From: Abelmoschus esculentus
Taxonomy: Eukaryota; Streptophyta; Magnoliopsida; Malvales; Malvaceae
Reading direction: 5' to 3'
Assembly (NCBI GenBank): GCA_035048815.1
Contig: JAUCBN010000055.1
Location: forward strand, 2,797,501 to 2,861,500
DNA length: 64,000 nt
The notes under the pieces are model-generated. The model was not told where the DNA came from. It was given only the letters and a program-made list of their open reading frames with translations, and did no database searches. Both the position numbers and the translations under genes were made by a program. Within the stretch, counting starts at the first letter, position 1; each line of letters starts with the position of its first letter. Of the stretch, positions 33,403 to 45,200 are shown in pieces.

Positions 33403-36115
33403 TTCAATTCCAGGACTAGAGACATAGAATCCATATTTTCAAGGAGTTTGGGAGATTGTTACTATTCCGTACAGATTGTATAACTGGTTACGTACTGGTC
33501 TTCAATACTCTAGGTTCGGTTGTTTGTAGGTACTCTAAATTAATAGTGAATATAAATTTATTTCTTTTTCTAAAATAATCACAGCCTTTTCTAGTCACAA
33601 TTATCACAAATCACTATTTTTCTCCCTCTCAAGTATATATTTATTTTAGCAATTGATTGTAAAATTCACTTTAATTGCATTATAAAGAAGTTGTTAAAGA
33701 TTAGATGAGTTTCGATACATATTTGTTGGAGTTCATAATTGAAAAACAGTGACGACCTCTTGAATTTGGGAACATATTCGAGAGGTTATGAATAAAATTG
33801 ATAGACTTAGTTGTTGGATTAGTGAACTTAATATTCGAGTCTAATTTTCATAAAATACGGTAAATAGATCAACTTCCAGGCATATTGTTAGATCTGAGTT
33901 TTGACCTTGCATATCAACTTCCAGGTCCCAACTGGTACTATATTAATACAATTCCAGATGCTGGGTATTTAATTTACTGGTTTTTTGAAGATCAGGGACT
34001 GCACCATGAGATCGTAAATAATTCACATAATTAAACACAATAACTTATAAAGTTTTGAATCTCTTTTTTGAATTAGAAAGTAATGTTTTGAGTCTCTTTG
34101 TATTCAATGAGATTGTGGAGTTGAGGATAGGAATACAAAAGTGATTCGAATCTAAAACAAAAATAATAACCCAAAATACATTTTAAAAAATTATAGGAAG
34201 AACCTCATAGTGATCTCTCTACTATAGAGTCTTTTATTTTATCCAATGAAAAAGAATTATAAATTAATTTTTTGACTTTATAAAACATAACTAATTGATT
34301 CGTTACTTTAATTCTTTAACGAAAGATGACCGGGCAATTAATATAAGTCGATAAAAAACATATTGAATCGTCAAGTTTTACAATTTGGGGCAATTAGCTT
34401 CGAATTTGTAGCTGCAATAAATAATCTGGTCACTTCTTTGTAGATGGAAAAATGAATTTGATTGACAAAATTTAGACATACTTAGTGTGTTCAAAGAAAC
34501 TGTAGCTTTAAACTTTCGAAATTTTAAGATTTTAACTGACCAAAGACTTATAATAATCGCATCTTAAAGTTATTTCAAATTAAATTTGTAATATGTTAGG
34601 TTAAGTTAGTGGTTCAATTCGAGGTTGATTGAGTTTAGATTAATTTGAATTCGAATCAACGTCAAGTTAATCTCAACATAATTTAAGTTTGAGTTTAGTT
34701 CGTATTGAATCAATTTTTTAAATCAAATTAGTATCAATTCTAGTCGTCCTTAAATATAATTAATCGTCCCTATGATACCTAATAATTAACAAGTCTTCGT
34801 CCATACCTCTTTCATGAATTTTATTCACTAGAATCCAATTCACACAATTCAAATCTAGGTCTTCAACCTAAACAAGCATGACCTTGTTATGATTTAAATT
34901 TCAATAGTTTGTAAACTTTCTTTACAAATTATTTTAATTTTATCTTTTTTTATTGATAATGTAATTCGGTTATTCTTTCTATATAAACCCTTCAACCATG
35001 TTCAATAAAATCATTCATTCATTGTCCACCTCGGTTTCTCTATGGTAATCAGAACCTAATATTCTCACGAACAAATTATCATTTTTTTCTACTTCACAAA
35101 TAACCCTTTCAATTGTTAACACAGTTGAAAATCAAACCGCTCCGAATTCAGTTTACTAAACTTTAAACTTGGTCTTGTCAAGACAAACTATTTCAAAATA
35201 CCATTTTAATTTTCGTTGAACCTACTTTTGTCTCTACCGTGAGGGGAGCACCTTGAGCGGCATCAGCTTATGCTCCTAAATTTAATTATTTTTATTTTTT
35301 AATTTTAATTTTTATAATTTATTAAATAAATTAATTAATTTAATGATATTAAAATTATTTTTTTAGATATATAAATAAATTTAACAATGAAAATAATGAT
35401 TTTAAAATATTAAATTAATTCTTTAAACTAATGAGATGAATAAAAATTTCTATGTCATTTTTATGTTAAACACTAAAAAAATTAAACCTTAACCCTAAAT
35501 TTTAAACTCTACACTAATATGTTAAACTTTAATCTTAAATCATAATTCTAAACTCTAGACATATTTTTTTTTATTGTTGGTGCATAAATAAGACACCATA
35601 AAATGTTTAAAAAAAAATATTCGTAGCAAAAATTATCCTTTTGTTATATAAAGGATCATTTTTAGTTTTCATACAAGGTCCCGAAAATCTCTAAGACAAT
35701 CCTGCTCTAACATAGCATTACATTATTACATGAAGCATCTTTACCACCATTGTTTTGGACTTTGCATGTTATCAAGTAGTATATTTAATTAATCAAATAT
35801 TCACCCCTACTTTATAATATCACTCTCTATTTGAAATTTTATTTTAAAATTCCCCAAATTGCTTCCCTAAGATTAAATCATATGTAAAAAATAAGCTTCA
35901 ACAACCACATTATATACTTGTGTTTTTCAAACAAATTCTATAACCATCAATGTTTTAATCTATATACATCCAAAATTTATCTCTCACGATATTTTTTTTT
36001 TAATTTAAAGAACCTAATATCTGATGAAATAAAATCTCATTTGAAAATACACCAACTAATCCAACCGTTGATCCCATTCATATTTCTTCTTCATATCTCC
36101 CATCATCATGTAGGA
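33403..36115. other. Region between the NAC remnant and the second NAC fragment
   Basis: AT-rich, with no gene. At 33914-33957 a short block (TCCCAACTGGTACT, then ATTCCAG) repeats the 3' end of the NAC coding sequence at 33377-33415, a sign of a second, decayed NAC copy. A degenerate tract of TAAACCTTAACCCTAAAT-like words lies near 35485-35560. The 35918-36133 ORF has no known features. Confidence 0.55.
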
Positions 36116-36120
36116 CAGAT

Positions 36121-36262
36121 CCTGGAAAGGTGAAAGAACCGATCCTGTTATGGATTCGGAGAAGAATCATGTAGGGGATAGAAAACTTTTCAGTTTTAAA
36201 GTGGATGGAGGTTCCAAGAACGACCAGAAGGGACATTGGATCATGCGGGAGTTTTCACTTAT
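36121..36262 (+). pseudogene. NAC gene fragment (copy of part of exon 1)
   Basis: About 142 bp match NAC exon 1 at 27172-27313 almost base for base, from the TWKGER coding part through FSFKVDGGSK to MREFSL, with a few substitutions. Left and right of it the similarity stops abruptly. It carries no start, no splice site and no rest of the domain. On its right side it directly abuts the 3' end of the NLP gene in opposite orientation. Confidence 0.9.
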
Positions 36263-36274
36263 TACCAGAAGGGA

Positions 36275-37072
36275 GCTTTCACCTAAAAAGCAGTTGCTGC
36301 CACCAGAACTGCCCATAGCACAAGGCACATCACGGACTTGAAGCTTCACATTGTGTGTTCCAACAAATTCCATAACTTCCAAACATTCCTGTAAGCCTGA
36401 GTCACTAACCAACATTACCCATTCTTCTTCATCATCTAAATACTTGAGTTGGAATGTCCCAGTTTGAAGTTTGAACCTCCTTGCAACTTCTTCATACAGT
36501 TTGAAGTACCCAGCAGATGGCTCGAGCTTAAAACGGACCGTATCATCTTTGTATGTGGCTTTCACGGTAATTTTTGAGCTGCTATCAACATAGATTGTCT
36601 TCGCTTCAGAATTCTTAGCCTGCTCAAAACTTTCAGAGCTTGATAAACTTCCTTGTGACATGGAACTAGATTCATTCGAAGAGTCTGCCATGCTTGAAGA
36701 AGCAGGTCGGTGGGTTTCTTCAGCATTTCCAATATCTATTTCATCAGTAGCAACCAAGGAGCTCGAGCCCCAAAACATGAAGTGGGAGTCTGAGTCTTCT
36801 ACCTTCAGATTCCCCTTGTTCAGATTGCTGATATTCCCTTTTCGTAAATAAGATCCAATGGTTCCATTTTCTGAACATGTCCAAGGTGCAGTGCCAATGC
36901 TACCTGCCTGGAATGATCCTGCATCTAGAGAAACTGACTTAGAGTCATCACTACAATCAATAAGAGGGATGCTGGATTTTTTTACTTCATCACAGGTATT
37001 TGGAACGAGCACAGTCCTTACAGCCTTGCCCTTGTTTCCACCAAAAGAACACTCATCTTCCTTCAACTTAAC
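36275..37072 (-). pseudogene. NLP: NLP gene, 3' part with the PB1 domain, cut off by Copia element 2
   Basis: The minus-strand frame continues from the NLP exon interrupted at 42212. Removing one copy of the GTTAA target duplication restores the reading ...SVVKLKEDECSFGG. The segment encodes a serine-rich linker and then a PB1 domain (ITVKATYKDDTVRFKLEPSA, EEVARRFKLQ, KYLDDEEEWVML, DSGLQECLE). In NLPs the C-terminal PB1 mediates protein-protein contacts. The last recognisable residues are about GGSNCF, after which the frame runs into the antisense NAC fragment; the native stop codon has been lost or lies at the junction. No promoter of its own is apparent. Confidence 0.88.
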
Positions 37073-37315
37073 AGTAAGATAACAGAATTTATGAGAGAAG
37101 AAAAACTCTTTGAAACTTTATTATTATCGTGAAAAATAAATCAATGAAAGTTACAGAACCTAAGTTCTGTTTTAAAGACTTAACAAATATAAGATAACTA
37201 AAACTCTAATATCTAGTAAAAGATAAACTCTATCTAAAAGTCTTAAAGATAAGAATAAACTCCTAACTAGATAAGAACTCTATTTCTTAGTTACTAGTAT
37301 TTATCATTATCGACA
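37073..37315 (-). repeat. Copia element 2, LTR (3' LTR in element orientation)
   Basis: 243 bp, with the internal side preceded on the minus strand by the purine tract GAGGGGGAG. Its outermost base is A on the plus strand where the other LTR has T, so the canonical CA end has become CT. Confidence 0.93.
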
Positions 37316-37322
37316 CTCCCCC

Positions 37323-40300
37323 TCAAACTGGTGAGTAGATATTGATTAATCCCAGTTTGGATGTAAACTTATCAAAAGTGCTTCTTGGAAGTGTTTTGGT
37401 GAGAATGTCAGCTAATTGTTCTTGTGTAAGAATAAAGTGTAGCTTGACCTCTCCACTTGTAATTTTTTCTGAAATAAAGTGTCTGTCTAGTTCCACATGT
37501 TTTGTTCTGTCGTGTTGCACTGGATTCTTTGCAATGTTGATTGCAGATTGGTTATCACAATAGACTTTAAATTCTTTGCTAGAGTGTAACTTCAATTCTG
37601 ATAGGAGTCTTTGAATCTAAATTCCTTCATAGATCCCATTTGCTAACGATCTAAACTCTGCTTCTGCACTGCTTCTTGCAACTACTTGTTGTTTCTTACT
37701 TTTCCAAGTCACTAAATTTCCCCATACTCTAGCAAAATAGCCACTTGTTGATCTTCTAGCTATCAATTCTCCTGCCCAGCTTGCATTAGTAAATATCTCC
37801 ACTTTTTTGCTGTTATTCTTTGCAAAGAACATTCCATGTCCTGGAGTCATCTTCAAGTATCTCAGAATTCTCATTACTGCCTCTAGGTGTTCTTCTTTCG
37901 GATTGCTCATGAACTGACTAACAATGCTTACAGGAAAAGCAATGTCTGGTCGAGTAAGTGATAGATAAATCAGTTTGCCCACTAGTTTCTGATATTGCTC
38001 CTTGTTTGTAGGAACTCCTTGATCTTCAGGTTTGAATTTTAGGTTTGATTCCATAGGTGTTTCTGCAGGTCTACACCCCATCATTCCTGTTTCTGAGAGG
38101 AGATCTAATATGTATTTTCTCTGGTTGATTATAATCCCAGAGTTTGATCTTGCCACTTTCATTCTCAAAAAATATCTCAAGTACCCCAAGTCCTTTACCT
38201 CGAACTCAGAAGCAAGAAAAGCTTTTAGCTTTCTTATTTCATGATCATCATCACCTGTTATTATTATATCATCAACATAGACTATCAACATATTTCGTTT
38301 ATCTCCTGAAGAAATCTTCACAAATAGAGCATGATCAGACTGACATTGATAGTAGCCGAAATTCAAGACTGCTTTAGTGAATCTACCAAACCAGGCCCTA
38401 GGAGGTTGTTTCAGGCCATATAGGGATTTGATTAGCTTACATACTTGATTCGAATTACCAGGTAATCCAGTCGGTCTGTGCATGTAGACTTCTTCCTCAA
38501 GGTTTCCATTCAGGAAAGCATTCTTTATGTCAAGTTGGTGTAAAGGCCAGTCTAGGTTTGCAGCAATAGACAAGAGAATTCTTACAGTGTTGAGTTTAGC
38601 TACAGGTGCAAATGTTTCATGATAATCAATCCTATAAGATTGAGTAAATCCTCTTGCTACTAATCTTGCTTTGAACCTCTCAATGCTCCCATCCAAGTTA
38701 TATTTTACTGTAAAGATCTATTTACAACTCACAGCCTTTTTTCCCGGAGGCAACTCAGTCATCACCCATGTCTTGTTTTCTTCCAAGGCCTCTACAGCTT
38801 TCCTCCACTTAGGATCTTGTAGAGCTTCATGCACAGTTTTTGGAATCTGTACCTTGTCAATTTTTGTTGTAAATGCCTTGAAATTTGGCATTAGCTTTCC
38901 ATAGGCTATGTATCTCTGGATTGGGTGATTAGTACATTTCCTGACACCTTTCCTTAAAGCAATAGGTAAGTCAGATGTATTCGAAGTATCAACAGTACAA
39001 TTATCATTCAGAGTTTCCATACCTTCTTCCTCCAAGGATAATGGAATTGGTTCCATTTCTCGAACAGTTTTCAGTTGTGTAGCTTCTTGAGTGAGCCTTT
39101 TCTTTCTCCTTGTATAGACACTAAGTTCCTTATTTCCAAGTTGGTTTTCTAGAATAACATATGGTGTAGTAGGAGATTTTTTAGATTCATTTATGGAGTC
39201 AAGAACAGGTTCATGAGTGACATCTAGTGAGGTTCCTCTAGGGGTAGTTGTATTTGAGGAGACTGAAATTCACTCCATTTCTCTCCCTGAATTTTAGAAT
39301 CTGAAAAATATGGTAAAGTTTCATGAAAAGTGACATCCATAGAAATGAAAAATTTCCTATGTGTAGGAGAGTAACACTTAAAGCCCTTCTTTTGTGAAGA
39401 ATAACCAAGGAAGACACATTTAATAGCCCTAGGATCTAACTTACCCCGAAATTGTTTGTGAACATGGACAAAAGCAGTAGAACCAAAGATTTTCAAAGGT
39501 AGAGTACAAGATAAAGGTTTGAAGAATGGAAAACTCTTAAGAAAAACATCCTTAGGAATTTTAAAACCCAAAATTCTGCTTGGTAACCTATTAATGAGAA
39601 AAGTAGCATGAAGTAAAGCTTCTCCCCAAAAAGAATAAGACATATTTGAGGATATCATTAAAGATCGAACAACCTCTAACAAGTGTCTATTTTTCCTTTC
39701 AGCCACTCCATTTTGTTGTGGAGTATCCACACATGAGCTAATATGAATAATACCTTTTTCTTGAAAGAATTTTCCCAAAGAAGTGGTAAAAAATTCACTA
39801 CCATTATCACTCTTAAAAACTTTAATTTGACTATGAAACTGATTTTTAATCATGAAGAAGAAAGTCTTGAAAATGTTTTCAGTGTCAGATTTGTTTTTCA
39901 TTAGGAAAGTCCAAGTAAGCCTAGTGTGATCATCTATGAAGGAAATAAACCATCTAGCCCCATTAACATTCTTCACATTAGAAGGACCCCAAATATCACT
40001 CTGTATTAGGGAAAAAGGTCTAGATGCCGTATAAGAGGAGGAAGGGTAAGCTGATCTTTTGTGTTTTGCAAATTGACATATATCACAACTAAAGGATAAA
40101 GGATTTTTATTATTGAATAAATGTGAGAACAACTTTTGGAGATAACTAGAGCTTGGATGTCTAAGTCTAAAATGCCAAAGTAAAACATCACTGGAACTTA
40201 ATTCTTGTATACCAGAAGATAAAGAAAAAATGCAACTCGGTTGGACTTGTCTTTTAGGAGAAAGACCTTCAAGAATATATAGGCCACCACACAATTTAGC

Positions 40301-41664
40301 ACTGCCAATCAATGTCCCCGATTCCATTTCCTGAAAAACATAACTAACATCAGTGAATATAATCGAACAGTGGAGATCAAGACATAATTTATTTACTGAC
40401 AACAGATTGCATTGTAAACCTGGAACAAATAACACAGAGGAAAGAGTAATAGCCTTGTTCACATCAATCCTCCCTATTCCATCAACTTTAGTAACAGAAC
40501 CATCAACAGTCTTTACATTTCTCGGAAACTGTTGTCCATTTAATTCGGAAAAAAGTGTTCTATCCCCTGTCATATGGTCAGTAGCACCAGAATCTACTAT
40601 CCATAGGTTTGAAATTGAAGTATGAAAGCAAGAAATACTACCAGATGTATCAGGAGAATCAGGTGTTAACTGAGACAAGAGTTTCTGCAAATATATGATT
40701 TGTTGTTTGCTGAAACTAACTGAGTTCTCAACTGTTGCTACATTAGCTGTTGGTTCTTTATGTGATTCTTTATACTGCTGTCTCATTTTGTGTGGTTTCC
40801 AACCGACAGGCTTCCCATGTAATTTCCAGCAGTTCTCGCGAAGATGGCCAACCTTTTTGTAATGGTCACACCAAGGTTTTCCTCCTTTTTGTTTATTTGC
40901 AGAGGATGTGTGTGTGATAAGAGCGGAACTTTCACTAGGATTAACATCTGTCAACATAAAAGATCTTCTACTATCTTCCCTTCGAACCTCAGAAAAAACC
41001 TCTCGAATTGAAGGAAGAAGTTTGGTACTCAAAATCCTGCCTTTAACGTCATCTAACTTCTTGTTGAGCCCATTTAGGAACTGAAAGATTCTTTTCTGAT
41101 CCATCTTCTTTTTGTAAAGGGCAGCATCAATTGAGCTCGTCCATTCATTTGATTCAAATCTTGCTGCCACAATCTTGTCAATGTATTGTAGTAAAGAGTT
41201 ACACTCATATCTTCTTATTTCAGATTTGAGGCTTGACACTGAATTCCAAAAAATTTAGATATGTTATCGGAACTGGAATATGTCTTTTGAACAGCATCCC
41301 AGACTTCCTTCGCGGTTTCATAGAGAAGAAAATTTCCTCCAATTGATGGTGCCATTGTATTTATTAATCAGGACATCACCATATTATTCTCTCGTAGCCA
41401 TCTTTCATTTCCTGGGTCTGTCGCAGGAGGCTTCTTAACCGTTCTAGTAATGTACCCAAATTTCGCTCTGCCAGTGATGTTAATTTTCATTGATTGGGAC
41501 CACTGTAAGTAATTAGAACCCAGTAGTTTATGACAAGTAACTATCGAAGAGTTGGAATCTTGACTAACATCAGAAAGCGAATTGATTTCGTCTTCTGTGT
41601 TGATCTGGGAGGAAGAAGATGTATTCAAAAATAGAAATTTTGCGATAAAACTGAATCTTGCCAA
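37323..41664 (-). pseudogene. Copia element 2 gag-pol polyprotein, frameshifted
   Basis: Five open pieces in element order. Gag start at 41368-41664 (LLGSNYLQWSQSM). Gag end, zinc knuckle (CDHYKKVGHLRENC), protease (IVDSGATDHM) and integrase (LQSDIWGPS-like core, KSDNGSEF) at 39224-41239. The integrase/RT linker at 38718-39056. Reverse transcriptase (FKARLVARGFTQ, YVDDIIITGDD) at 37617-38696. RNase H end (VYCDNQSAINIAKN, ADILTKTLP) at 37323-37595. The first piece and the second, and the second and the third, are in different frames. The last three share one frame, separated by stops at 38718-38720 and 37617-37619. The start of gag has no clear ATG. Confidence 0.93.
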
Positions 41665-41966
41665 GGATAAGGATGCCTTTTAACCCTCTACCCAGCTATA
41701 TCTAGAATAACTGAAAACACCCTATTCATGATAGGACTGGTATACCCTCTCCCCTTAGTCCTTTTATCCATTTTTACACCCCAGAAACCCTTAGGAATAG
41801 CCCTGGGGATTGTTAGCTTCTTAGAGCTAGAGCCTTAGGAAGGAAAGCTATTCTAACCTCCACTGTAAAAAGGCAACTAGCTCAAATAGAGAGAACGAGG
41901 CTTTTAAAAAAGGTACTGAGACTATCCCTGATTCTTAACAAAGGATCGAAACCTATATTGATACCA

Positions 41967-42211
41967 TGTAAGATAACAGAATTTATGAGAGAAGAAAAAC
42001 TCTCTGGAACTTTATTATTATCTTGAAAAATAAATCAATGAAAGTTACAGAACCTAAGTTTTGTTTTAAAGACTAATAACAAATATAAGATAACTAAAAC
42101 TCTAATATCTAGTAAAAGATAAACTCTATCTAAAAGTCTTAAAGATAAGAATAAACTCCTAACTAGATAAGAACTCTATTTCTTAGTTACTAGTATTTAT
42201 CATTATCGACA
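41967..42211 (-). repeat. Copia element 2, LTR (5' LTR in element orientation)
   Basis: 245 bp, reading TGTCGATAATGATAAATACT at its start on the minus strand and ending CA next to the primer-binding site TGGTATCA. Matches 37073-37315 apart from a few substitutions and an extra two bases. Confidence 0.93.
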
Positions 42212-45200
42212 TTAACCACTGAATTTTGTTCATCAGAGCACGAGTCTAGCGATGCTGATGATTTCTCTTGATCGAGAGGTTCAAGAATTTGGATGAGAAT
42301 TCTTATTGAAGGGTACTGACGTTTTCTGGCTATCAACTTCTTGCATGATGGTACCTGCTGCAATAAACTCTCCTGTTGATGGATCAAACTTCAATCCTCC
42401 TTCCACACCTTGCACAAAGTCCAGAACAGTTTGTATTTTTTAATGATCTATTCACCTTGTTAATCTTGCGAGACGGCCATCTTGAGATCCCAAGTTGTCT
42501 GCATATCCTTTTAAGTGTAGTGGGGCAAACTACAAGGAGCAGGAAATCAAAGGTCAATCATAGATCAAAAATACATGGCATGAACCAGGTTCACTCTACT
42601 GCTTGAAAACAATATTCCAAAACTAGCATATGTGCATTATACCTGCTTACAGAATTATTTTCTAAAGCATATAGACTAAACGAGAAAAAACGATTTCTAG
42701 TTTCATAGTTTCTTAATAAAAACAATTCGGCAGTACGTACTTGGATTGAGACAATAGATTTCATTTGTGATTTTACTCAAAGAATCTCCTATCTTTGAAA
42801 ATATCAAGCTCAAATACTGTTTAATACAGTATATTGGGTTTTTGGAGGCTTGTATGTTACTCTACTCTAGCTCTTTATTTTCCTTTAAGTGTCCATGTCT
42901 GAGGCATATCTGAACATCAGTGTGGGAATATGACCCTCCAAGGATCCTCTAAATACATGAAAACAAAGAAAATATTGAGCATGCCCATGGTAGACACATA
43001 CACATATCCGCCACTCATATCGAGAAACATAGTTCTAGGTCATTAAAAACTTAGAAACAATCTTATTCATTTTACTTATTTAAATAATGACAAGATTGAA
43101 AAGTAATTTGTCAAAATAATAATACTGAACCATACATAAAATCTTCCACGAAACTTGTGTATTTAAAGAGGTTCAGAAATTCAATCTCACAAAAAATATA
43201 TAAACTGACATATTTAATGCTTCTATACAAATAGCTTTTCTCCAAAAGTATAATAAGCACAATCATATGAAGTGAACAAAAATAAAAACTTTTACAGAAA
43301 CCTGATCAGAACCAACTTTATAGTCTTATAATGCATATAAACAAGCAATTTCAAGGCTTACCACCAAGGCTTTTTGCAGCATCCTTCAGACTCTCCGAGA
43401 AATACTGCTGAAGAACACTCAGGCTCACACTCTTTTCTGTTGAAGTTCTCTTCTTCTCTATCTGCCTTCGAGGTCTGCTCCTTGCCTATAAATATGTACT
43501 GAGAAATTACTTAACCACATAAGATTGTCCACACCAACCGGTCCAACATCGAACATCACCAGAATCAATCATAATAAATGATATTAAAACAAATACAACC
43601 GCATGTTGATTATTTCAAGAGAGCTTGGAGACTTTCTAAACTCAAAGTATGCAAGCATAACAAGGCAAGTTCATGAGTCAATATGCTAATAGTACTTGCT
43701 TAAAATACCGGTGATTCTTCGATTTCAATGAGACGGAAACTCTTTATTTCTAGTAAACACAAGTGTTTTATTACAGGAAAAAGATAGTATCTTATTCAAC
43801 TCAACAGATATACAGTATCTTATTTAACTCAACAGTTATCAGAAAACTGGATCTCAGATCATGAAATTCTTTTGTCTTGATTTGCCGTTCAAATCAAATT
43901 TCCAGACTTCTTTCATTTATATACAATCAATGAAAGATCCCTTCCATGTGTTTCACAAGTCAAGTACTGAATCCATCCATCAAAAGGGAAAGAACATTCA
44001 ACACGGTACCTGTTCACGAGGACCATCAACTTCCTTTCTATCAGTTCCTGGATTAGATACATTGGGAACTCTATCATTAGATTTCATTTCACTATCAGCA
44101 GATAATTCAATTTCCGAGCCCCTCCTAGATATAGACAATGAGGGGAAGTTAGAGACTGCTTCCCTCTGAACCTCAATTTTTGACCTTTCTCCAATAACAT
44201 CCGAATCTGAAACTGTTCTCAAACTCCTACAGATTCGTTGCATAGTACCAGAGAGGTTATTCAACAAGAGTTGCTGTTCTGAACTTCCTTTCAAATTAAT
44301 AGGAAGGAAAAGCTCCAATATATAATCATCATCCCCAGTGTAGGTGCTCCTCAACCTGATGGCAACGGCAGCATTCAGGTTACATTTGCGTGCGTGATGA
44401 ACAAGTGGATAATCACTAATGTCATACGTCTTCACATCGGTGGCAAAGAACGGATGATTAGAACGAAGCACTTTTCCAGCTATACCTTGTCCTTCTTCAA
44501 GATAATGTTCCATACATGCATGCGCAAAATCCTGCATGTTCCTTTCATTAACATAACAGGCCGTAGTTTCAACACGTAAGACACACTTCCCTTCCCGACT
44601 TTTATTACTCTCTCCACCACGTACTTTTAAAATTTCATTCACACCTTCCTCGATAGTACAAGGAATCCATGTTAGAGCCAATGGCAATCTATGCACATGA
44701 CATACAACACGTAAAACATCTGTTATTTCAGCTAATGCAGCTTTCTGATTCCTTGAGAGACACTGGGGAAAAAATTGAAAGGAGAAGTCTCAGAGAAAAG
44801 GTATAGTACCATACTACTTATTCAGTTAACCAATAAGAAAAAAACACCTGATCTTATTTATACTTACATGTACACACACACGTGCAATTCAACATAAAAA
44901 TGTCTTTTCTATATCAGCTAAAGATTTTTTTTTTTGAACATATATCAGCTAAAGTTAAATGAATACAAAGTTTTAATGCACCTGAGAAAAAGGTCGAGGA
45001 GGAGCAGTGGTCCTTAAGTTCACAGCCTGCACATAATAGGATTCAAGATAAATTGCATAATATCATCCATAACAATACATGTTCAGTACCTTAAAATCCA
45101 TACATGTTTACTTTAAAGGCATATTCATTACTTTGTAGTTTATGTCTGTGCAGGTGCAGTAAGGTTATTTTTCTCTAAAATTGAAGATATAATATTAGGT

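Larger units (their letters stand above)
37073..42211 (-). mobile_element. Ty1/Copia LTR retrotransposon 2, 5.1 kb, inserted in an NLP exon
   Basis: LTRs of 243 bp (37073-37315) and 245 bp (41967-42211) flank a minus-strand gag-pol region. The target duplication is TTAAC at 37068-37072 and 42212-42216. The internal neighbour of the right LTR on the minus strand is TGGTATCAATATAGG, whose first eight bases fit the initiator-Met tRNA primer site. A polypurine tract (TTTGAGGGGGAG) precedes the left LTR. By eye the LTRs differ at about five bases plus one 2-bp indel. The coding region carries frameshifts and stops, so the element is not autonomous now. Confidence 0.95.

Noticed and set aside
36150..36341. 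Plus-strand ORF beginning MDSEKNHVG
   Set aside because: It is just the NAC exon-1 fragment read from an internal Met; it lacks the first half of the domain and runs into antisense NLP sequence.
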